From: Planctomycetaceae bacterium
GTDB lineage: Bacteria > Planctomycetota > Planctomycetia > Pirellulales > Thermoguttaceae
NCBI GenBank assembly: GCA_031278315.1
Contig: JAITKS010000188.1
Location: 1-11,270, forward strand
Direction: 5' to 3'
Length of the DNA stretch: 11,270 bases
Shown here: positions 5,840-11,270 of the stretch, piece by piece
How the letters are laid out: each line of letters begins with the position of its first letter
Numbering within the stretch: the first letter of the stretch is position 1
The notes under the pieces: model-generated
What the model saw: only the letters and a program-made list of their open reading frames with translations
The model's database searches: none
What the model was told of the DNA's origin: nothing
Position numbers and translations under genes: made by a program

Positions 5840-6643
5840 ATGAGAGAACGTAAATTTTCACGAATTAAACAGTGTACATATTTATCCGACGGCCGCCGTG
5901 TTAATCGTATTATATCGTTGCGGGATTTTGGCGATGTCAAATCCGGGACGATAGGGGGCTTTATTGAAAATGACGAAAACCTTTCACACGACGGTACTTG
6001 CTGGATTGCAGATGATGCGGCAGCGGCAGGTCGAAGTTGTGTATGTCATAACGCTTTGTTGCGGGATAGGGCGAAGATAGACGGTCATGCGATGGTAGGC
6101 GGTTCAGCGATAATTCAAGATGACGCTTTTTTGTACAAAAATGTTTTTGTGTATGAGAATTCTGTTGTCGGATTGAAATCGTATCTTACTGATGTAGTAA
6201 CTGTCGGCGGTAATTCGCGGATATTTTGTAATTATCGTTACAATAAAAGCGGTCGTTTGCGGCTTCCAAATCTTTGCGGACTTGCGGAGACGCGTGATTT
6301 CGCAAGATTGGAAGGCGCGGTTTCGGTCAATGATAGTTGTATTATTGCGGGCAACGCAATTGTCAGAGGTAATGTCAAATTGTGCGATAGAGTTCGAGTT
6401 GACGGCAATGCGGTTGTCGAAAATCATGTAATTCTTTCCGACGATGTCTGGATAACTCAATCCGCAAGAATCGGCGGATGTTCAAGAATAGCCGGATGTT
6501 GCGTCATTTATGAAAACGCCGATATTCGCGGAAAATCATATTTACTTTGTAACGTTCAAGTTGCGGGGCAGTCTATCGTAGAAAATAAAACCTACAGCGG
6601 AGATTTGTTAATTCGAAATTCAGAATTAACTTTTCGATTATGA
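5840..6643 (+). CDS. Left-handed beta-helix (hexapeptide-repeat-like) protein
   Basis: A 267-residue protein. Residues 23-50 carry the signature seen in many phage and bacterial proteins of this sort: ISLRDFGDVKSGTIGGFIE followed by NLSHDG. After that come imperfect six-residue turns (GHAMVGG, GNAIVRGNV, GNAVVENHV, ARIGGCSRIAG), as in YdcK/polymer-forming beta-helix proteins. Residues ~126-148 break the repeat pattern with a basic stretch (NYRYNKSGRLRL). That break is encoded in part by a TCGTTAC motif copy at 6235, suggesting an insertion. The function of these proteins is unknown. No acyltransferase catalytic His can be assigned. ATG at 5840 has no Shine-Dalgarno sequence. It lies 20 bp after the 5723-5819 inverted repeat. 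It is an odd neighbour among replication genes, perhaps a cargo gene. Confidence 0.75.
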   Translation: MRERKFSRIKQCTYLSDGRRVNRIISLRDFGDVKSGTIGGFIENDENLSHDGTCWIADDAAAAGRSCVCHNALLRDRAKIDGHAMVGGSAIIQDDAFLYKNVFVYENSVVGLKSYLTDVVTVGGNSRIFCNYRYNKSGRLRLPNLCGLAETRDFARLEGAVSVNDSCIIAGNAIVRGNVKLCDRVRVDGNAVVENHVILSDDVWITQSARIGGCSRIAGCCVIYENADIRGKSYLLCNVQVAGQSIVENKTYSGDLLIRNSELTFRL

Positions 6644-6767
6644 ATTTTTGTAACGAAAAATGAAATTTTCATATCAATCTTGAATAAAAAATTTTAATTC
6701 ATAATTCCGAATTTTGAATTTATTCATTTTCTAATTTCATTTATTACTAATTTTTTTGTAAATTATT
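6644..6767. other. AT-rich leader before the helicase gene
   Basis: Holds a GTAACGA copy at 6650 and AATTC-rich direct/inverted bits that partly echo the 3' end of the preceding gene. There is no ribosome binding site before the ATG at 6768 and no gene. Confidence 0.45.
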
Positions 6768-8504
6768 ATGTTTGAATTACGTCATTATCAACGTGCGGCG
6801 GTTGACGCTGTTTATCAATATTTGCGCAACGAAAAAGGTAATCCTTGCGTAGTTTTGCCTACAGCAGCAGGCAAGACACTTGTCATTGCATCAATATGCC
6901 GCGACGCAGTAATGCGTTGGAACGGGCGAGTTTTGGTACTCGCACATGTTAAGGAATTGTTGCAACAGTCTGCGGATAAACTACAAGCGATTTCGCCGAA
7001 TATTCCAGTTGGTGTTTATTCCGCTGGTCTGAAATCGCGTGAAACGGATAAACAAATTATTGTTGCAGGAATCCAATCGGTTTATAAACGTGCTTGCGAA
7101 CTCGATAAATTCGATTTGATTATCGTTGACGAATGTCATCTATTGCCAAGCGAAGGCGAAGGAATGTATCAAACATTTTTGAAAGAATCAAAAGTTGTCA
7201 ATCCGATAGTCCGCCTTATTGGTTTGACTGCGACACCATACCGTATGAAATCCGGCTTGTTATGCGGCGAAGATAATTTACTAAATAAAATTTGTTACGA
7301 AATCGGAATTCGTGAATTGATTGAACAAGGTTTTTTGTGTCCGCTTAAAAGTAAATCGGGAAGGAAAAAAATCGATTGCAGCAGCTTGCATATTCAAGGC
7401 GGTGAATTTATCGTTACAGAAATGGAAGCATTGATCAATACAGAAGATAACGTCGAATCGGCATGCCGCGAAATTGTTGCTAAAACTCAAGATAGACATT
7501 CAGTTTTGATTTTTGCAGTTTCAGTCAATCATGCGAAACGAGTTAAAGAAACTATAGAACGAATAACAAATCTTGAATGCGGAATCGTAACCGGCGAAAC
7601 ACCGTCACATGAAAGAGATTTAATTCTGCGTCGTTTTAAAGGCGAAATGATACCAGAAGGTTTATTCGGCGAAGAATCGAAACCGTTAAAATTTCTAGTG
7701 AATGTAAATGTATTGACGACAGGATTCGACTCGCCCAATATCGATTGTGTGGTTTTATTACGGCCGACGAACTCACCGGGTTTATATTATCAAATGACCG
7801 GACGCGGTTTTCGATTACACGAAACGAAGTCTGATTGTCTCGTGCTTGACTACGGCGGAAACATTTTGAGACACGGTCCCGTTGACGCAATTCAAATTAA
7901 GGACAAACAATACGGCAACGGTAATGCACCCGTTAAAGAGTGTCCGCAGTGTCAAACTTTTATTCATGCGGCATATACGGCTTGTCCCGAATGCGGTTTT
8001 GAATTTTCGTTACAAAAAAACGATAACGTTGAAGCAATCGCATCAGGCGAAGGAATTTTAACGGGAGAAATTATCGATACGGAATATGAAGTCAACAAAA
8101 TTTTCTACAGTGTTCATACCAAACAAGGTGCCGATGAATCTACACCTAAAACATTGCGTATTGATTATGAAATTGATTTTAACAAATATCAATCGGAATG
8201 GGTTTGTCCCGAACATTCGGGCTGGGCGAGAAAGAAATTTGAAAAATGGTGGCTTGAACGTTCAAACGATCCGACACCCGATACGGCAGAACAAGCTGCA
8301 AAAATCGGAAACGCCGGAGGAATCGCCGATACAACTAAAATTATTGTACGAAAAATCGCAGGTGAAAAATTCGATAGAATAATAAAGCGATTTCTTGCTG
8401 AAAAACCTTACGCAGTTTCTGATTATTTGGAAACAGACCTCGATTCAACAACACGTGATCCTTTTGAAATTAATTTTGATGTCAATAATGATGTACCGTT
8501 TTAA
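6768..8504 (+). CDS. Superfamily 2 DEAD/DEAH-box helicase with zinc ribbon
   Basis: A 578-residue protein with the full SF2 motif set: RHYQ near the N-terminus (5-8), PTAAGKT Walker A (31-37), DECH (121-124), TAT (154-156), VLTTGFDSPNID motif V (315-326), and QMTGRGFR motif VI (342-349). A zinc ribbon follows (CPQC at 392-395, CPEC at 406-409). Then comes a linker and a domain with EWVCPEHSGWARKKFEKWW around residues 480-500, typical of phage helicases of this kind. The protein ends NNDVPF, close to the DDIPF tip of SSB proteins. Such helicases unwind replication or recombination intermediates. It precedes the primase-polymerase by 44 bp, and the two likely work together. ATG at 6768 lacks a Shine-Dalgarno sequence. 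A restriction-system helicase subunit is less likely, given the context and the absence of a methylase. Confidence 0.9.
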   Translation: MFELRHYQRAAVDAVYQYLRNEKGNPCVVLPTAAGKTLVIASICRDAVMRWNGRVLVLAHVKELLQQSADKLQAISPNIPVGVYSAGLKSRETDKQIIVAGIQSVYKRACELDKFDLIIVDECHLLPSEGEGMYQTFLKESKVVNPIVRLIGLTATPYRMKSGLLCGEDNLLNKICYEIGIRELIEQGFLCPLKSKSGRKKIDCSSLHIQGGEFIVTEMEALINTEDNVESACREIVAKTQDRHSVLIFAVSVNHAKRVKETIERITNLECGIVTGETPSHERDLILRRFKGEMIPEGLFGEESKPLKFLVNVNVLTTGFDSPNIDCVVLLRPTNSPGLYYQMTGRGFRLHETKSDCLVLDYGGNILRHGPVDAIQIKDKQYGNGNAPVKECPQCQTFIHAAYTACPECGFEFSLQKNDNVEAIASGEGILTGEIIDTEYEVNKIFYSVHTKQGADESTPKTLRIDYEIDFNKYQSEWVCPEHSGWARKKFEKWWLERSNDPTPDTAEQAAKIGNAGGIADTTKIIVRKIAGEKFDRIIKRFLAEKPYAVSDYLETDLDSTTRDPFEINFDVNNDVPF

Positions 8505-8548
8505 CCAATTTATAAAACAAACTTTAACAATTTATTTATCAATATATT

Positions 8549-10825
8549 ATGACAAATTTTATTGAACCGGCTTGCGAACTTGTTTCGTTTGGTTATTCGG
8601 TTTTTCAATGTTCGCCGAAATTGAAATCTCCGTTTTATCCGACTTCGCCGCGAGGCTGCAACTCCGCCGCTTCCGATATAATTACCGTTACGAAAATGTG
8701 GACACAATATCCCGAATGCAATATCGGAATCAAATGTGAAAACTTGCTTGTTATCGATCTCGATTGCAAAGACGGAATCAATGGTGCGGAAGATTTGCGC
8801 AACGTTATTCAGTCGCTTGGCGGTTTGCCTGATTGTCCGATCTCTAAAACCGGTTCAGGCGGTTGGCATTTATTTTTTGCTCGGCCGAATGTTGATATTA
8901 TCGGAACAAAACATATTCAATGGCAAGGTCGAAAAACCGGAATCGATATTCAAGTCGGCAATCAATATATTATCGCACCGCCGTCGGTTCATCCCAACGG
9001 CAAAACTTACTCATGGAACAAACCGATTTGTAATGTTGCCGATTTACCGCAATTGCCGCAACGTTGGATAGATGATTTTTTATCGTTACGAAAAATCAAA
9101 TGTCAACAAATCATTCCTGTAACGTCTAAATTGAATCAAGCTGCACAGACGCAAGTTGTTCCTACATATAATTCTATATCATCAACGGTTTCAACTCCTC
9201 CGGTGAATTTGAAAAGTATAGAACGCTGCCGTTCATATTTGAGAGAGGTCGAACCGTGCATATCGGGACGAGGCGGAGACAAACAATTATTCAAAGCGGC
9301 ATGTATTATTTTCTGGGATTTCGGACTTTCAGAATCAGACGGAATGCCGCTATTAGAAGAGTACAATCAACGATGTATCCCAACTTGGAATCAATCACGA
9401 TTGCAATACAAAATGCAATCCGCCCTAAATTATCAACACGAAAAACCACGCGGACATTTGCTTGAACAACCAATTATAAAATTAAAAAACGACAATATAG
9501 ATATTTCAAACTTGATTACTAATTTATCCCAAACGCAACCGCCAATAATTCTGTCTGAAAATAAACCTATATATTGTCCTGAACGTCTTACTTTTATTCC
9601 GGGTTTTATTGATTTACTTGTGCAATTCTGTTTGGAATCTGCGCCTCATCCGAATCGTATTCTTGCGTTTTGCGGCGCAGTTGCGTTAATGTCATTTTTG
9701 ATAACCCGCAAAGTACAAACACAAACCGGCATTCGACCCAACCTGTATATTATCGCGTTGGCAAATTCAGGTACAGGAAAGGATTATGTCCGCAAAGTCA
9801 ATCATTTCATACTTGAATCTATCGGACAATCACAATTAGCCGGCGAAACTATAGCGTCTGGTGAAGGTCTTGAAGACGCAATAATCGCCAACAAAAAAAT
9901 GCTTTATCAAACTGACGAAATTCAAACTTTATTTTCAGAAATCGCATCCGGTAAAGAATCCCGTTACAATAATGTTGTTGCATTTTTGCTTAAAGTTTAT
10001 ACGTCGGCTGACAGCGTTATCGTTAAACGGACAAAAGTTAATTCAAAAAAATCTAACGGAATTATAACTTGCAACCAACCCGGATTGATCCTGTTCGGAA
10101 CATCTATTCCAGAAATATTTTTTAACGCATTAACACCGACAATGATTCTAACCGGTCTCGGTTCGCGTTGCCTCTTTATCGAAGGCGAACCGCGTCAACC
10201 TTACAATCAAAACGCAAAAGATCATAAACTTGTGCCAATCGAACTAATCAACATAGCTCAATGGTGGAACGATTTTATTCCATCTGTCAATGAAAATAAT
10301 AAACAGAATAATTTATTGTACGAAAATCCGTCGCCGTTAGTTGTAACGACATCTGAAGATGCACTTTCAATAATGAACTCGCTCGGAAAGTACGCGGACA
10401 TCCAATACAATAAAACTCAAAACACAATCGAACAAACACTATGGACAAGAATACATGAAATCGCTTATAAACTCGCATTGATTTACGCTTGCAGTGCCAA
10501 TTATCAACAACCTATAATCGATAACAACGCCGCACTCTGGGCAAGCGAATTCACTACTTGGATCATACAACAAATGATGCAAATGATACGGCATAACGTC
10601 GCAGATTCAGCTTTCGCAAAACTATCGCTGCGCACAGAATCACTAATAAGAAAACACGACGGAATTATTACCCGAAATGAATTATCCCGATTATTACACC
10701 TCCGCCCGCGCGAATTAGATGAAATAATTCAAAAACTAATTTGCGAAGAGAGCATTGAAACTTATATCGTACAAAATACAGGAGGCAGAAATAAAATTTG
10801 TTACAGATTATTAAATCAAACATAA
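8549..10825 (+). CDS. Bifunctional primase-polymerase fused to P-loop helicase-like ATPase
   Basis: A 758-residue protein. Residues ~1-180 form a Prim-Pol (archaeo-eukaryotic primase superfamily) domain: VIDLDCKDG supplies Asp70 and Asp72, GGWHLFF supplies His107, GIDIQVG supplies Asp133, and IIAPPSVH follows. Residues ~224-295 resemble a PriCT-type helical domain. Residues ~350-580 form a P-loop ATPase like DUF3987 proteins, with Walker A NSGTGKD at 406-412 (Asp where Ser/Thr is usual) and Walker B MLYQTDE with Asp456/Glu457. Residues ~690-758 look like a winged helix. It would synthesise primers, perhaps extend them, and act as replicative helicase. It is the last gene before the right-end repeat array. 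ATG at 8549 has no Shine-Dalgarno sequence. A TCGTTAC copy encodes the linker just after the Prim-Pol domain. Confidence 0.9.
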   Translation: MTNFIEPACELVSFGYSVFQCSPKLKSPFYPTSPRGCNSAASDIITVTKMWTQYPECNIGIKCENLLVIDLDCKDGINGAEDLRNVIQSLGGLPDCPISKTGSGGWHLFFARPNVDIIGTKHIQWQGRKTGIDIQVGNQYIIAPPSVHPNGKTYSWNKPICNVADLPQLPQRWIDDFLSLRKIKCQQIIPVTSKLNQAAQTQVVPTYNSISSTVSTPPVNLKSIERCRSYLREVEPCISGRGGDKQLFKAACIIFWDFGLSESDGMPLLEEYNQRCIPTWNQSRLQYKMQSALNYQHEKPRGHLLEQPIIKLKNDNIDISNLITNLSQTQPPIILSENKPIYCPERLTFIPGFIDLLVQFCLESAPHPNRILAFCGAVALMSFLITRKVQTQTGIRPNLYIIALANSGTGKDYVRKVNHFILESIGQSQLAGETIASGEGLEDAIIANKKMLYQTDEIQTLFSEIASGKESRYNNVVAFLLKVYTSADSVIVKRTKVNSKKSNGIITCNQPGLILFGTSIPEIFFNALTPTMILTGLGSRCLFIEGEPRQPYNQNAKDHKLVPIELINIAQWWNDFIPSVNENNKQNNLLYENPSPLVVTTSEDALSIMNSLGKYADIQYNKTQNTIEQTLWTRIHEIAYKLALIYACSANYQQPIIDNNAALWASEFTTWIIQQMMQMIRHNVADSAFAKLSLRTESLIRKHDGIITRNELSRLLHLRPRELDEIIQKLICEESIETYIVQNTGGRNKICYRLLNQT

Positions 10826-10946
10826 TAGCATCAAAAAATTTTCCATTATTCCAGATTCACAATACTGACGATAAAAAATAGATAAAATAATACTTCATTA
10901 AAAATCAAATTTTCTATCTATGAAATTTTCCGAAGATAAATATAGT

Positions 10947-11078
10947 CTTTCGTCACATTCGAATGTGACAAAAGGGTACTAGATTTTCTAGGTTCAAATG
11001 CCTTTTTACACCTTTCGTCACATTTCTAAATGTGACGAAAGGTCCCTAGAAATTCTAGTATCTGACGCCTTTTTACAC
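10947..11078. repeat. Two tandem ~66-bp units with nested palindromes
   Basis: Unit one is 10947-11011 and unit two 11012-11078. Each has, in order, a large palindrome (TTTCGTCACATT... with its inverse), a CTAGA...TCTAG inner palindrome (10979-10991 and 11046-11058), and GCCTTTTTACAC (11000-11011 and 11067-11078). Equivalent parts sit 66-67 bp apart. The second large palindrome has 16-bp arms (11010-11025 and 11028-11043) around a CT loop with no mismatch; the first (10947-10974) has one mismatched pair. Confidence 0.85.
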
Positions 11079-11181
11079 AAAAAAAAAAAAATATATATCA
11101 ATACTATTAATTAAAATTTTTCGTGCGTTTAAATAGGATATTTGTGTTAAAAGGGTGTTGAGCCTAGAAATCCTAAGGGCG

Positions 11182-11210
11182 TTTCGTCACATTTTAAAAA
11201 AGTGACGAAA
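11182..11210. repeat. Third TTTCGTCAC/GTGACGAAA inverted repeat
   Basis: Arms TTTCGTCAC (11182-11190) and GTGACGAAA (11202-11210) enclose an 11-base A/T centre that can pair further. It is flanked by identical boxes CCTAGAAATCCT at 11163-11174 and 11229-11240. It lies on the far side of the A/T-rich tract from the other two. Confidence 0.8.
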
Positions 11211-11270
11211 GTGCGAAAAGGGAGTTAACCTAGAAATCCTCATGAAAATTTTGACACAACTAAAATAAGA

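Larger units (their letters stand above)
10826..11270. other. Gene-free right end, candidate replication origin or control region
   Basis: No gene is visible in these 445 bases. The block holds three TTTCGTCAC-type inverted repeats, four CCTAGAAATYCT-like boxes, two GCCTTTTTACAC repeats (a third inverted and degenerate), and an A/T-only tract at 11079-11097 with A-runs and ATATATAT. Repeats around an easily melted tract next to a primase-helicase gene is the usual look of a phage or plasmid origin. Multiple repressor operators would look similar. TTGACA at 11251-11256 could be a -35 box for a gene beyond the window. Confidence 0.5.

Noticed and set aside
1614..10478. Minus-strand frames of 60-118 codons
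   Set aside because: All lie opposite confident + strand genes, have no domains or ribosome sites, and look like shadows.
10947..11043. CRP-type operators (TGTGA-N6-TCACA)
   Set aside because: The half-sites are in the opposite order (TCACA first, TGTGA second), so the CRP consensus is not met.
10947..11210. Rho-independent terminators
   Set aside because: The palindromes have long AT-rich arms and are not followed by a U-tract on the + strand. They are repeated as a set, which suits binding sites better.

Overview
The window is an AT-rich stretch carrying ten predicted genes, all on the + strand. Most belong to a DNA replication and recombination module of phage or mobile-element type. No capsid, tail, terminase, integrase, transposase, tRNA or rRNA gene is visible. 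TGA and TAA act as normal stops, so the standard bacterial code fits. The host cannot be named from this sequence. It is bacterial-type DNA, probably from an uncultured lineage. About half the genes have a Shine-Dalgarno sequence (AGGAG-like) and the others start after AT-rich leaders with none. A CTCTGTG triplication near the left end resembles intergenic repeats I recall from several environmental bacterial groups, but this is weak evidence.

Layout. 1-643 is non-coding and repeat-bearing: a CTCTGTG run, two tandem copies of a 55-57 bp unit containing a palindrome, and AT-rich DNA. 644-937 encodes a small Cys-rich protein. 1013-1549 encodes a sigma-70-like factor. 1599-2408 encodes a PD-(D/E)XK exonuclease of the RecE/RecB-nuclease type. 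2580-3296 encodes a RecA-fold P-loop ATPase (Sak4/AAA_24 type). 3494-3994 encodes a DUF669-type protein, probably ssDNA-binding. 4053-4268 is a small unknown ORF overlapping a Holliday-junction-resolvase-like nuclease at 4246-4587. 4736-5683 encodes a ParB-fold protein with a Cys cluster. 5840-6643 encodes a left-handed beta-helix protein. 6768-8504 encodes a superfamily 2 helicase with a zinc ribbon. 8549-10825 encodes a bifunctional primase-polymerase fused to a P-loop helicase-like ATPase. 10826-11270 has no gene but holds an array of palindromes and direct repeats around an A/T-only tract, which is the best candidate for a replication origin or control region.

How the genes may work together (inference from families): the SF2 helicase and primase-polymerase would open and prime the template. 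The exonuclease, Sak4-like ATPase and DUF669 protein form the usual phage single-strand annealing/recombination trio. The resolvase would process junctions. The ParB-like and sigma-like proteins are candidate DNA-binding regulators.

The most unusual signal is not in the genes but in short palindromes spread through them. One (arms ATCATCGGAA/TTCCGATGAT) occurs twice at the left end and twice in frame inside the ParB-like gene, each time next to its DNA-binding domain or in a linker. A second (core GTAACGA/TCGTTAC) occurs 14 times by my count, in most intergenic gaps and in frame at linkers or tails of several proteins. A third (TTTCGTCAC/GTGACGAAA) is confined to the right end. These look either like protein-binding sites of the replicon or like small palindromic elements tolerated inside genes.
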